From NCBI GenBank assembly GCA_963815475.1, contig CAWFHD010000001.1:1302001-1366000 (forward strand): 64,000 nt of DNA, given 5' to 3'. The notes below the pieces were generated by a model. It made no database searches. It had not been told where the DNA came from and saw only the letters and a program-made list of their open reading frames with translations. The DNA is from Sulfopaludibacter sp963815475 (GTDB lineage Bacteria > Acidobacteriota > Terriglobia > Bryobacterales > Bryobacteraceae). Shown one piece after another: positions 49,601 to 59,553 of the stretch (its first letter is position 1; each line of letters opens with the position of its first letter). The position numbers and the translations under genes are program-made.

Positions 49601-51509
49601 TTACGGTCGCGGCTCGGAAAGAGGGCCGTAAAACTTCCAGCTCGCCTGGTAGTCTCGTGAGACCTTCTGCCCGTTCAGCGATAGTCGAAGCATCTCCACC
49701 GGGATGTTGCCTTCGCGATACATGGCGTCGTGGAAGGCCCGATTCGTCATCTTGCTGCTGTCCACCAGCTCTTTGTGCAGCGCATAAAACTGGAGCGCGC
49801 CCAGCATGTAGGCGCACTGATAAATGGGCGGGTAGGAACCGTTGAAAGACCGGCGGACCTCACCCTCTGCATTGGCGCGGTCAAAGCCGACGCGGTCCAT
49901 CAGGAGGGCTACGCATTCCACGGCGGTCATCCGCTTCAGGTGAAAGCTCAGGGAGAAAATGATGCGCGCGCAGCGGTGCATTCTCCATACCAGGGCGCCC
50001 ACCCGCTGTTCCGCCGTATGGGTAAAGCCCAAGTCCCACAGCAGCATCTCCCAGTAGAAGGCCATGCCTTCGGTCCAGAACGGAGTGCTGAACAGACTGC
50101 GATAGGTGCGGTATCCTGCGTCATGTAGCCCTGCATGTGATGCCCGGGAATCAGCTCGTGGAACACGGTGGCGCGGGCGAAGAACATGTTGTTCCCGCGT
50201 AACGCCTCCAGCCTCTGCTGCAGCGTCTGGCTGTTGGCCGGAGAAGACACCTGGATGGTGGCGCCGCCCGTGAAGAAGGGATTCACCAGTTGCATCTGAG
50301 GCGTCATGGCCTCTTCCCAATAGTCTTCTTTGACCAGCGGCGGGATGGAGACCAACTGGTGTTTTTCCACGAAGTCGATGGCCTCGCGCGACAGGTCCCG
50401 CACCAGGTAGATCATCTGGCCCGGCTCCACGTACTTGTTCTTTACCGCCTCCACGGCTTTCTTCCAGTCGGCGCCGAAACCCATTTCGTTGGATGCTCGC
50501 AGCATCTCTTTATCGCACCAAGCGAATTCGCGGTTGGCGATGGTGATGAGCTCTTCGGGTGTGTAGGCGACGATGGCCGCGCGCAGCGCATCCACCAGGG
50601 CGTCGCGGCCAGCAGGGCCAACGCCCGAGAGCTCTTCGTTGCTGCCGATGGCCGCGCTGATCCGCTGCTCGCCCCTGCCTCCGCGCCCGCCACCCCCGCC
50701 GCCATCCGCTGCTTCGGCGCTGCCGCGACCGCCCCGGGGGCCGCCGCGACCGCCAGCGCCCGGGCGCCTGTTTCTAACGGGCCCGTTGCGCCCGAAGTGC
50801 TGTGCAACAACTGCGCGTGGGCGTCGAGGGCTTCATCCGCCTTGCGATATTCGGCGTCCACCCACCAGGAGAATTTAGGGTCGTACAGATCGTAGAAATT
50901 GAACCAGGCGCGAAAGGTGTTGCGGAGTTGCGCAAGGCGCGTGGCGGCCCGATTGAGCGCTGTCGGAGTTGCTTTGACGCCCGGCAAGGCATCCTTCGCC
51001 GCGGCGATATCGGTTGTCATCTTGGCGACCGCGACCGCGCTCTTCTGCGGATCGAGGGTCTCCATCCGTCGACGCGCCTCCTCCAGCCCGATCACTGTCT
51101 GTTGAAAGGGAATCAAGACAGCGATCTCTTCCTCCAGACGGGCTTCGGCGGCCAGTTGCTTCTGCTCACGTTCCAGACGCTCACGCAACAGAAGGTAATC
51201 CACCTTTCCGGACTGGCTGAGCGCGTCGAAGTTGATGGCTTCGAGCAAGCGGAGCTGATCGGCGTGGAACTTCTCCAGCACGCCGTGGCGGGTGTTGGAA
51301 CCGGGAAGAGCGTAGACCCTGGCGAGATCCCGCAGTTCTACGTCGTAGCGTTCGATGACGGGCCGCAGCTCGCTGACGCCAACGTCGAGAGGCGAACCGT
51401 CGGCGCCGCGCGCGCAGTTACAGTCCGCGGTGCGTTGCGCGTTCCCCCACCCGCCGCTCACCAGCGCCAGGCTTCCGGCGCGCAGAATGTTGCGTCGATT
51501 CAGTTTCAT
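49601..51509 (-). pseudogene. DUF885 family metal-dependent protein, frameshifted
   Basis: Starts at ATG 51509 (GGGAG 8 nt upstream) with a twin-arginine-like signal (NRRNILRAGSLALVSG). The first frame runs to about 50650 through a Gly/Ala-rich low-complexity stretch. It then shifts to the frame with AAIVAYTPEELITIANREFAW and the metal-binding HELIPGHHMQGY, and shifts again near 50110 into YRSLFSTPFWTEGMAFYWEMLLWDLG and the C terminus at 49601. All DUF885 features are present, so the breaks look recent or artefactual. The family contains probable secreted peptidases. Confidence 0.85.
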
Positions 51510-51635
51510 TGTGTTGTTCTCCCGATTCGTCCAAGGTACCTGTCGGCGATGGCAACTACCAATGATAGTTCGCGATCGAGGCCCTTTGTGCGATTCCACC
51601 CAGGGCCCCGTCAGCGTGGGCTGGCATGGATGCCA

Positions 51636-51641
51636 TAACAT
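51636..51641 (+). promoter_or_regulatory. -10-like TAACAT before the 51648 start
   Basis: TAACAT ends 6 nt before ATG 51648 and there is no Shine-Dalgarno, consistent with leaderless transcription. Confidence 0.35.
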
Positions 51642-51647
51642 CTATGT

Positions 51648-52154
51648 ATGACCAGGAAAGCATGGTTCCTGCTGGCGGCGCTTGGGTTGCCGCTCAGTGG
51701 CGCGGGCGATGCGGCTTTGGACCGGGCCACCCTGCGCGGTGTGACGGCGGTCCACGTGGTGATCGACCCGGTGGCGCCGGAGATCGAAAGGGAAGGCGCG
51801 ACCGCGAATCGGCTGCGGTCGCGATTGGAGGACCGGCTGCGGCGTGCCGGGGTCAGCATCGACCCCGCCAGCGCGGCGTTTGTCGCATTGCGGCTGACCA
51901 GCGTCCGGGCATCGCGGGGGCCTTTTGCGATTGCGGCCGACATCGGACTATACCAGCCGGTCATCCTGAGTCGCGATCGCAATCTGAGGACGGCGACGCA
52001 GACCTGGGAAGTAGAGACCGTGATTCTGGCCGAACCGAAGCAGGTGGAGGACGCGTGCACTGAGTCAGTGGACGACCTGGCGGGGCGATTTGTGACTGCC
52101 TACCGGTCTGTGAATGCGACGGCCGACAAAGAAATCCCCGAACCGAAAAAGTAA
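51648..52154 (+). CDS. Secreted protein of unknown function
   Basis: 168 residues with an N-terminal signal (about 1-21). The mature part begins ALDRATLRGVTAVHVVIDPVAPEIEREG. It resembles small periplasmic proteins of the outer-membrane lipid or secretin-associated kind in size and beta content, but no family is certain. It is divergent from the DUF885 gene and its stop lies 10 nt before the end of the convergent ankyrin gene. Confidence 0.6.
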   Translation: MTRKAWFLLAALGLPLSGAGDAALDRATLRGVTAVHVVIDPVAPEIEREGATANRLRSRLEDRLRRAGVSIDPASAAFVALRLTSVRASRGPFAIAADIGLYQPVILSRDRNLRTATQTWEVETVILAEPKQVEDACTESVDDLAGRFVTAYRSVNATADKEIPEPKK

Positions 52155-52163
52155 GCCGGCGCC

Positions 52164-53288
52164 TCACTTGGCTCCGTGGTCTCTCAGGAACTGTTCCATC
52201 TTCGGTTGCTTGGCACGGATGGCGATGGCTAGCGGCGTCACCGATCCGGTTTTCAGGCGGGCGGTGGCGTTGACGTCGGCGTTGTGACTGATGAGCAGCT
52301 CCGCCAGTTCGAGGTAGCCTTTCTGGGCGGCCAGGTGGAGCGTGGTGTGATCGAAGGAGCGGACTCCGACATTCACACCGGCCTTCAGCAGCAGCTCGGC
52401 GATGGCGGTCTGTTCCTTGGCGTAGCCGGTGTAGGCGAGAATGGCGATGTCGTGGGCGCCGCGCTCGTGGATGGCTAGTGGGTCGGCGGCGATCGCCTCT
52501 TTCACCATGTCGGTGAGGCCCAGCAGGACGGCGGTGCAGGTGGAGACCGGCGCGCCCTGTTCCGCCAGCCACTCGGCCATTTCGAACTGGCCGGTGTGCG
52601 CGGAGGCTTCCACGGCCAGTTCGTCCCAGGAGGCGCGGGTGTTCAGCAGCGCGGGCGTCTCCTTCAGCAGTTCCTTCACTTTGGGAAAGTTGAAATGGGC
52701 CAGGGTCACGAAGGGATTGACCTGGGTCCAGGGCAGGCCGTTGGAATCGTCGCGGGTGACGGGCTGGCCGTGGAGGCCGTGCAGGTAGCGGCGGGCGTAG
52801 TGGACCCGCTCGATGCCCTGGCCATCATCGGTGACGGCGCCGCGATGAATCAGCATCTGGGCGACGTCGTCATAGCCGCGGGTTTTGGCGAGTTGAAGGG
52901 CCGACTTGCCGTCGCGATGGGCGTTGGGGTTGGCGCCATTGCAGAGCATGAAGAAGGACATTTCCCAGGAGGCGGCATGGTCGGGGCAATCGATTGCGGC
53001 CAGCAGGGGAGGTTCGGGGCCGGCGTCAATCTCGGCGCCCTTGGCGATGAGGAGCGTGGCCATTTCCGGTTTGACAGCATTGACGGCGTAGTGGAGGGCA
53101 GTGCGGCCATCGGCGGCGCGGGTGCGCACGATTTCGGGATGGGCCTCGATCAGTTCGGTGGCGCGCGGAACGTCGCCGGCGGCGGCGGCCTGGAAGATAT
53201 CGGGTTTGGCGGGGGCAACGGTTTGCGCGCCGAGCGCGCCAGCGAGACCCGCGGATTGCATCAGGAAGCTGCGTCTGGTGTTGAACAT
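52164..53288 (-). CDS. Secreted ankyrin-repeat protein
   Basis: 374 residues from ATG 53288. The N terminus carries a Tat-like signal (TRRSFLMQSAGLAGALGAQ). At least six ankyrin units follow: DIFQAAAAGDVPRATELI, DGRTALHYAVNAVKPEMATLLIAKGAEID, DGKSALQLAKTRGYDDVAQMLIHRGA and others up to TPLAIAIRAKQPKMEQFL. Ankyrin arrays mediate protein contacts; the partner is unknown. The longer frame starting at 53564 has no supporting signal. Confidence 0.85.
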   Translation of the reverse strand: MFNTRRSFLMQSAGLAGALGAQTVAPAKPDIFQAAAAGDVPRATELIEAHPEIVRTRAADGRTALHYAVNAVKPEMATLLIAKGAEIDAGPEPPLLAAIDCPDHAASWEMSFFMLCNGANPNAHRDGKSALQLAKTRGYDDVAQMLIHRGAVTDDGQGIERVHYARRYLHGLHGQPVTRDDSNGLPWTQVNPFVTLAHFNFPKVKELLKETPALLNTRASWDELAVEASAHTGQFEMAEWLAEQGAPVSTCTAVLLGLTDMVKEAIAADPLAIHERGAHDIAILAYTGYAKEQTAIAELLLKAGVNVGVRSFDHTTLHLAAQKGYLELAELLISHNADVNATARLKTGSVTPLAIAIRAKQPKMEQFLRDHGAK

Positions 53289-53412
53289 GGGGCGAGTTTG
53301 CGGCTTCGGCGGGCGGCGCGGCAAGACGGCTCGGGTCAATTTTGTGTTATCGGCGAAGTGGCCGCAGATGTGTGACATACGCGGAAACGTCATGAGAGCG
53401 CGGGGCGTGGAT

Positions 53413-53444
53413 TTGACCCTATGGCGGGCCCTCACGGATATACT
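53413..53444 (+). promoter_or_regulatory. Possible promoter of the 53451 gene
   Basis: TTGACC (53413-53418) and TATACT (53439-53444) flank a 20-bp spacer, longer than ideal. TATACT is 6 nt before GTG 53451, so a leaderless mRNA is suggested. Confidence 0.35.
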
Positions 53445-53450
53445 GAATCC

Positions 53451-55207
53451 GTGACGCCTGCCTCCACCGAGGTCCGCATCCTGCGCTTTGGCGCTTTCGA
53501 GCTCGACATCCGGCACGAAGAGCTGCGGCGCGGCGGTGTGCTCATCAAGCTTTCGCCGCAGCAACTGCGGGTGCTTCGTTTCCTGGCTGAGCGCTCGGGG
53601 CAGACGGTGGCGCGCGAGGAGATCCAGAGGGAGATCTGGGGTGGGGAAGTCTATGTGGATTTCGACCGCGGGTTGAACGTGTGCATCGCGCAGATCCGCG
53701 CTGCTTTGAATGACGATTCCGAGGCGGCGCGTTTCATACAGACGGTGCCGCGGCGCGGGTATCGGTTCGTAGCCCCGGTGGAGGCGGTAACGAATGTTAC
53801 GGAGCCGGCGCGCAGGCCGCGGTTGCCGATAAACGGCGCAGCTACGCCAAGGCGGCGATCGCGGTGTGCGTGCTCGCCCTGATGGCGGCGTCGGTGTGGC
53901 TGCGGACGGGGCGCCCTTCGCCGCCGCGCGTGATTCTGGCGGTGCTGCCGTTTGAAAATGTAACGCAGCGCGCCGAGGACGCGGCAGCCATCGACGGATT
54001 GTCGAATGAGCTGATCACGCAATTCGGGGCGGCGCTGCCGGATCGGCTGGGGGTGATCGGGAGAACGTCGGTAGTGCGGTTGGCGGGGCAGAAGGCAGGA
54101 GTGGCGCAGATTGGCCGCGATCTGGCGGCGGCCTACGTGCTGGAGGGCGATCTGCGCAGCGAAGGCGCGCGGGTTCGCATCTCGGCGCGGCTGGTGAAGG
54201 TGGCCGACCAGGCACAGGCGTGGAGCGAAACTTACGAGATGGAAAGCGCCAGCCGGCTGGAAATGGAAGAGGAGGTGGCGGCGCGCGTGACCGCAGCGGT
54301 GGTGGCGTCGCTGTTCCCGCAATCGCCTCACGCCACGAACGCGCACGTTCCAGGGCGCGAGGCGTATGAGGCTTACGTCAATGGGAGATATCTGCAGCAC
54401 GGGCGAAGCCTGGCGGAAATGGAACGCGCCATCGCCTTCTTTCAGCAGGCCGGGGAGCGCGATGCGGCATATGCCGAACCGTGGTCCGCCATGGCTGAGA
54501 CATACGTGACGCTGGCGCTTTCGGGGAGGCCGCCCGAAGCGCTGGAGCAGGCGCGTGCGGCCGCGGAACACGCGCTGCGTTTGAATGAGGCGGACGCGGA
54601 GGCGCACAATGCGCTGGGGACGGTGCTGCTGTGGCGCGACTGGAATGCGAAAGAGGCGCGTCGCCATCTGGTTCGCGCGATCGCGCTCAATCCCAGCCGG
54701 GCGCAGGCACATCACGATTACGCCTTCCTGCTGGTGGCGACCGGGCACGCCGAAGCCGGAGTGGCGGAACTGCGGCGGGCCATCGCGATCGATCCGCTAT
54801 CGCCGCGGGTGAACGTGGACGCCGGGTGGGTGCTGCTGCAGGCGCATCGGTATGATGAGGCCATAGCGGCGGCGAAGCGAGCGCTGTCGTTGGACCCCGG
54901 GCTGCGCGAGGCGGAAGCGTGTGTCGCTCGCGGCGAATTTCTGCGTGGCAAGGCAAGTCCGCAGATGCTGCAGTTCTACCAGGCGCGATTGGGAAGCGCC
55001 GATCCGTATGAACGCGCGCTGGCGCTGGCGATTGCGGGCCGCAAGGCGGAGGCGGTGAAGGCGCTGCAGGAGGCGTACCAGAAGCGCCGTATTGTGATGA
55101 CGATGGTGGGGTCGGAGCCGGCTTTCGCTTCGCTCGGCGGGGAGCCGGGATTCCGCGAGATTGTGGCGAAGGTTTGGGGCGAGCGTCAGGCAGAAGCGAT
55201 TCGGTAG
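53451..55207 (+). pseudogene. Winged-helix (OmpR-type) / TPR membrane protein, frameshifted
   Basis: From GTG 53451 the first frame encodes an OmpR/CadC-type winged-helix domain (ILRFGAFELDIRHEELRRGG, then FIQTVPRRGYRFVAPVEA). It should continue through a linker into one TM helix and a periplasmic TolB/TPR part. That continuation is in another frame from about 53810: YAKAAIAVCVLALMAASVWL, then VILAVLPFENVTQRAEDAAAIDGLSNELI. Several TPR units follow to 55207. Such CadC-like sensors regulate transcription in response to envelope signals. The total is two bases over a multiple of three, consistent with one missing base. Confidence 0.82.
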
Positions 55208-55719
55208 AGGGCGTGGCGGCGGAGGGGGTGGTTTTCAGCGATCCTCGGATGGTCGAAGTCGTCCGCCGGCTTGTAGGTCATTCCCAGCTTCTCCATCACT
55301 CGTCGTGAGCGAATGTTGGCTACGGCCGTGTAGGCGATGATTTCGCGGTAGCCCAGTTCGTCAAAGGCGAAGCGGAGCGCGGCGCGGGCTCCTTCGGTTG
55401 CCAATCCTTGATTCCAGTAAGGAGCTGCGAGGCGCCAGCCAATCTCCGGGCTCGGAATGAAATCGAAGGGCGGCACGGAGAGCCCGATGAAGCCGATGAA
55501 CTCGCCGGTCTGGCGCAGTTCGGCGGCGAAGAAGCTATAGCCGTCGCGGCGCATGTTGGCTTCGATCCGGTCCACCAATCCGTCACTCTGTTCGCGTGTG
55601 AGGCAGGCGGGGAAGAACTCCATGACTTGGGGATCGGCGTTCATGCGGGCGAAGGGCTCGCGGTCGGAATCGCGCCAGGCGCGCAGGAGCAATCGCGGAG
55701 TTTCAATGGGGATGGGCAC
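55186..55719 (-). CDS. GNAT family N-acetyltransferase (RimJ/RimL type)
   Basis: 177 residues from GTG 55719. It has ETPRLLLRAWRDSDREPFARM, GFIGLSVPPFDFIPSPEIGWRLAAPYWNQGLATEGARAAL (acetyl-CoA site) and NIRSRRVMEKLGMTY, the pattern of RimJ/RimL acetyltransferases that modify protein N termini or small amines. The 3' end overlaps the convergent gene by 22 nt. TATACT lies 10 nt upstream of the start. Confidence 0.9.
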   Translation of the reverse strand: MPIPIETPRLLLRAWRDSDREPFARMNADPQVMEFFPACLTREQSDGLVDRIEANMRRDGYSFFAAELRQTGEFIGFIGLSVPPFDFIPSPEIGWRLAAPYWNQGLATEGARAALRFAFDELGYREIIAYTAVANIRSRRVMEKLGMTYKPADDFDHPRIAENHPLRRHALYRIASA

Positions 55720-55752
55720 TTAGGATTAGAGTATAGGATTGAAGAGAAACTC

Positions 55753-57055
55753 ATGAAGCGCCGAGCTGTTTCCATCGCATGGTCCGCCGCTGGTCTGGTC
55801 CTGATTGCGGCGTCGATTTTCGCGCAGACCACGCCGGCACCGCCGCCGCCGTTGACCTTCACTCCCTTTCATGCGAGCGGCATCTATGATGTGGGCGAAA
55901 AGGCCGGCTGGAATGTGGCGGTGGCGCCCGATCGCCGGCACGGCTGCGACACGCTATGACTATGCGATCCGGCGGAACAATCGCGACGTGATGCAGAAGG
56001 GCACGCTCGACCTCTCCTCGGGGAGCGGGGTCATCGAAACCACCGTCAGCGAGCCGGCGATGTTGTACGTGGAGGTAGCCCCGAGCGGTGTGGAGGGTAA
56101 CGCCACCGCCATGCATCTGGGCGCCGCCATCGCTCCTCGCAAGCTGCAGCCCGCGGCGCCGCGCCCCTCTGATTTCGACGCCTTCTGGGATGCGAAACTG
56201 CGAGACCTGCAGGAAATCCCCATCAACCCGGTGCTCACTCCGGCGTCCGACAGCCCCGCCGGCGTGCAGCTGTACACGGTGATGCTCGACAGCGTGGGCT
56301 CGCATGTGCAGGGCTATCTGGCGAAGCCGTCGCGCGAAGGGAAGTTTCCCGCGCTAGTGGTCTATCAGTACGCCGGCGTCTACGCTCTGCGGACGCAGAC
56401 CGTAACCGATCGCGCGGCCGAAGGCTGGCTGGCATTCGACGTGGATTCGCACGATCTGCCGCCGAGCGAGGCCACGGGAGTGCCGACCAACTATGCGGCG
56501 ATTGGGAATACGGATCGGGAAACGTCGTACTTCCTGAAGATGTATTTGCGCGACCGGCGGGCGCTGGATTACATTACGAGCCGGCCGGATTGGGATGGCA
56601 AGACGATCGTCATCACGGGCACCAGCATGGGCGGGCAGCAGAGCCTGGTGTCGGCCGCGCTCTATCCCAAAGTGACGGCGGTGATCGTCAATGAGCCTTC
56701 GGGCGCCGATTCCAACGGCGATCTGCATGGGCGCAAGGCCGGTTATCCCAACTGGCCATCGAAGGATCCCAAGGTCATGGAGACAGCGCTGTATTTCGAC
56801 ACCGTGAATTTCGCTCCTCGCATTCAAGCGCCTGTGCTGGCCGCGATTGGCTTCATCGACACCACGGCGCCGCCGGTTGGGATATGGACGGCGATCGATC
56901 AGATTCCCGTTCCTACGGAAGTGGTCTCGATGGTGGAATCGGACCACAACAACCGGACACCTGAAAAACAGGGCGCGTACGTGGCGCGCTCCAAACAGGT
57001 GATGAATCTGCTCTTGCATGGCGGCGAATTCCAGCCGATGCGCGAAGCTCGCTAA
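55753..57055 (+). pseudogene. Secreted acetylxylan esterase-like alpha/beta hydrolase, frameshifted
   Basis: ATG 55753 opens a signal peptide (AVSIAWSAAGLVLIAASIFAQ) and the start of the mature protein. The frame shifts near 55940 (VAVAPDRRHG then continuing GTAATRYDYAIRRNNRD) and runs to 57055. The main part is the AXE1/CocE-like fold, with FPALVVYQYAGVY, the nucleophile elbow TGTSMGGQQSLV, a late Asp (GFIDTTAPP) and His (ESDHNN). It probably deacetylates polysaccharides or cephalosporin-like esters outside the cell. Conserved sequence on both sides of the shift implies a single-base insertion. Confidence 0.82.
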
Positions 57056-57098
57056 CTCCCTTCGGACTCCAGTCGTCAAACCGGCGTTGGAGGATGGA

Positions 57099-57488
57099 AT
57101 GAAACGACCAATGTTGGTGGGCCCACAGATTGTTCTTTTCGCAGCGGTGTTCGCCGGCGCGGCCGCGGCGGAAGAGAAGACAGTCACGTGGACCGGCTGG
57201 TTCGGCGACTCGAAATGCCACCCGGCGGTGGCCGTCACGGGAAAGGTAACAGTTACCAATCCGGATTGCACGAAGATGTGTATCGAAAAGGGAGCGTCGG
57301 CGGTGTTTGTGAGCGAACAGGCCAACGCTATCTTTACGGTGAAAGATTACCCTTCGGTTCTGGATGATTTGGGCTTTCATGTGGAAGTGCAGGCCGTGGT
57401 GGATGAAGCGGGTAAGACCATTCGCCTGCGCGGGGTGAAGCACCTGGGGGCGCAAGGCCCGTCGTGCGCGCGGCCGAGAAAGAAATAG
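57099..57488 (+). CDS. Small secreted protein, DUF5818-like
   Basis: 129 residues from ATG 57099 with GGAGG 5 nt upstream. A signal peptide (about 1-25) precedes VTWTGWFGDSKCHPA and later CTKMCIEKGASAVFVSEQANAIFTV, GFHVEVQAVVDEAGKTIRLRGVKHL. The pattern (an early D-S-K/M-C, a middle C-x3-C and two beta repeats) fits the small acidobacterial family I know as DUF5818, whose function is unknown. The family call is from memory and tentative. It follows the esterase by 43 nt. Confidence 0.65.
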   Translation: MKRPMLVGPQIVLFAAVFAGAAAAEEKTVTWTGWFGDSKCHPAVAVTGKVTVTNPDCTKMCIEKGASAVFVSEQANAIFTVKDYPSVLDDLGFHVEVQAVVDEAGKTIRLRGVKHLGAQGPSCARPRKK

Positions 57489-57523
57489 CGGCGGGTCCAC
57501 ACAAGGAATGGGCGCTTGCGGCG

Positions 57524-57529
57524 TACTAT
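57524..57529 (+). promoter_or_regulatory. -10-like TACTAT before the 57537 start
   Basis: TACTAT ends 7 nt before ATG 57537 and there is no Shine-Dalgarno. A leaderless transcript would explain the choice of this start among three nearby ATGs. Confidence 0.4.
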
Positions 57530-57536
57530 GTATGGT

Positions 57537-58607
57537 ATGCCAACCGAACGGACCAACGGCCGCGAGCGCGCGACTAAATCGCGCCGCCAATTGCTGGGCG
57601 CCCTGGGAATTGCTGCGATGGGGACTCCCGCGTTATTTGGCCAGGGCCGGTGCCGCGATGGTTACGCCACGCGCGGCTGCCCTCTAACCGCTGAGGTGGC
57701 AACGGAGCCCATCAAGCCGGTATTCGCGCCGACGGGGTGGAAGACCACGGCGCTCAATCACATCACCTTCCTGATGCCGGACTATCAGAAGGAGGCGGCC
57801 TTTTACGTCGCGCTGATGGGTTGGAAGCTGCGCGCCGATAACGGGACGCAGGCTTTGCTGGACATCGGCGACTGGGGTTCAGCGATTTTCCGGCAGGCTC
57901 CGGATCAGCGCACGGCCGTGGTGGCGAGCTACTGCTTCGTGGTGGAGCCCTGGGACGGAAAGGCCATCGAGGCGGCGTTGCGGGAGCGCGGATTGAACCC
58001 GGTGCCCGATACCGATGGCAAGGGTTTCGAGAGCTTCCATGTCACCGATCCGGATGGGTTCGATTTGCAGATCGGCAATGGCAATGGATTCGCCAGGGAA
58101 CGACGGACGAAGGCGAATGCGAAACTGGCCGAGCCGGCGCCCTTCGAACCAACCGGGTGGAAGAGCGTGTGGCTCGACCACTTCTCATACAACTCGGCGA
58201 ACTACAAGGCGAGCGTATCGTTCTACTCAAATCTGCTGGGATGGAAGCAGACGTATGACGAAGGCAGCCAGGACGAGTTGATGATCGGCGAAGTGGGCGA
58301 CATTATTTTCCGCGGCGGCAATCCGCAAGACCCGAATTTCGGACGCGGCGCGGCCACACCGTCGCGGCGGCCGCGTGTCGATCACATCTCCTTCGGCATT
58401 TCGCCCTGGGATACGGACGGCGTGAAGGCGGAGTTGGAGAAGCGCGGGCTGAAGGCGCAAATCGACACTTCCACGAAGGACGAGATTCACGTTGCGGCGT
58501 TCAAGAGCTATCACACCACTACGCCGAATGGCTTCAACCTGCAGATGAGTTTCGTGACGCACGAGAACCGCCTGGCCTTGGCGAACGCCGTCAAGCCGAA
58601 GGGGTGA
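57537..58607 (+). CDS. Tat-exported protein with two VOC (glyoxalase-like) domains
   Basis: 356 residues from ATG 57537. A twin-arginine-type signal (ATKSRRQLLGALGIAAMGTPALFGQ) is followed by the first VOC domain (about 62-190: LNHITFLMPDYQKEAAFYVALMGWKLRAD to DPDGFDLQIGNGNG). The second spans about 210-345 (LDHFSYNSANYKASVSFYSNLLGWKQ to TPNGFNLQM). Both domains keep a starting His and a final Gln, a pattern of metal ligands in the family. The substrate is unknown. Related secreted proteins are common in Acidobacteriota. Confidence 0.85.
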   Translation: MPTERTNGRERATKSRRQLLGALGIAAMGTPALFGQGRCRDGYATRGCPLTAEVATEPIKPVFAPTGWKTTALNHITFLMPDYQKEAAFYVALMGWKLRADNGTQALLDIGDWGSAIFRQAPDQRTAVVASYCFVVEPWDGKAIEAALRERGLNPVPDTDGKGFESFHVTDPDGFDLQIGNGNGFARERRTKANAKLAEPAPFEPTGWKSVWLDHFSYNSANYKASVSFYSNLLGWKQTYDEGSQDELMIGEVGDIIFRGGNPQDPNFGRGAATPSRRPRVDHISFGISPWDTDGVKAELEKRGLKAQIDTSTKDEIHVAAFKSYHTTTPNGFNLQMSFVTHENRLALANAVKPKG

Positions 58608-58610
58608 AGC

Positions 58611-59510
58611 TTACTCCACGCGAATGGTGGCCGACATGCGATGCGACGCGCCCGGCGCGAGCTGGACCGCATCCTCCCCGGCATTGGCAGTCTCCACGCA
58701 GAGCATCCCGCGCCAATCCTCGGGTGCCATATCGGCCAGCGTGCGAGTCTTCTCAATCCACGGATTCCAGACCACGGTGGTTGCCGAGCCGCTCTTTTCC
58801 ACTACGATGCGGCGCTGCCACGCTGGATCGTCGATCACGCAGGTAGCGGTGGTGTTCACATGCACCTGGTCGGTCTCTTTGGCGATGCGGATCGGCATGG
58901 CGGGCTGCGCCTTCCGCTGGAAGTTGTCGGTCTTATCAATATAAGTCGTGCCCTCCAGGCCCGATATCGCCACCTGCTGGATATCGCCCACCGCGAAGTA
59001 AGTGTGCATCGCCGCTTCGAACGGCAGGGCCGCTCCCGATGAATTGCGGACTTCGAACGCCATCTCCAGTTGCGACCCGACAGCTACGTGGAAAGTAAGT
59101 TGGAAATCGGAATAACCCAACTCACGCGTCGTGTCATCCGCTCTCAGGGTCAGATCGATTTCCACCGCGCCATCCGGGCGCAGGCGCGAGCCTGCCACGG
59201 TCCACTCCATAAGACGCGCGAAGCCGTGCATCGGGCCGGCCTGACCGCCGCCGCGCGGGCCAAACCAGGGGAACACCAGCGGCACTCCGCCCCGGATCGG
59301 CTTGCCGGGGGCGTACAGGCTGCGCGAACTGATGTACAGCGCGGGACGCTGTCCGCGCGGAACCCAGCCGGTCACATGCGCTCCGTGCAGATAGATCTCC
59401 GCCTCGGCCAGCGACGTCGCGATTAGCGCGCGCGTCAAGCCGTTCGGCGCGTCCTCAAACCGCAAGGCGCCGTCGATTGCAAACCTGCTGAGTTCTGCCG
59501 CTTTCACCAT
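58611..59510 (-). CDS. D-hexose-6-phosphate mutarotase (aldose 1-epimerase family)
   Basis: 299 residues with HGAHVTGWVPRGQRPALYISSRSLYAPGKPIRGGVPLVFPWFGPRGG, PMHGFARLMEWTV and AAMHTYFAVGDIQQVAISGLEGTTYIDK. It carries the catalytic His and a late Glu of the galactose mutarotase fold (MLCVETANAGEDAVQL). YeaD-type members interconvert the anomers of hexose 6-phosphates. No sugar phosphate gene lies beside it, so the role is by family only. It is convergent with the VOC gene, 3 nt apart. Confidence 0.9.
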   Translation of the reverse strand: MVKAAELSRFAIDGALRFEDAPNGLTRALIATSLAEAEIYLHGAHVTGWVPRGQRPALYISSRSLYAPGKPIRGGVPLVFPWFGPRGGGQAGPMHGFARLMEWTVAGSRLRPDGAVEIDLTLRADDTTRELGYSDFQLTFHVAVGSQLEMAFEVRNSSGAALPFEAAMHTYFAVGDIQQVAISGLEGTTYIDKTDNFQRKAQPAMPIRIAKETDQVHVNTTATCVIDDPAWQRRIVVEKSGSATTVVWNPWIEKTRTLADMAPEDWRGMLCVETANAGEDAVQLAPGASHRMSATIRVE

Positions 59511-59553
59511 GCTCCTCCCGTTTTGAATTGTCAGCTTAACAGGTGGCGGCGGC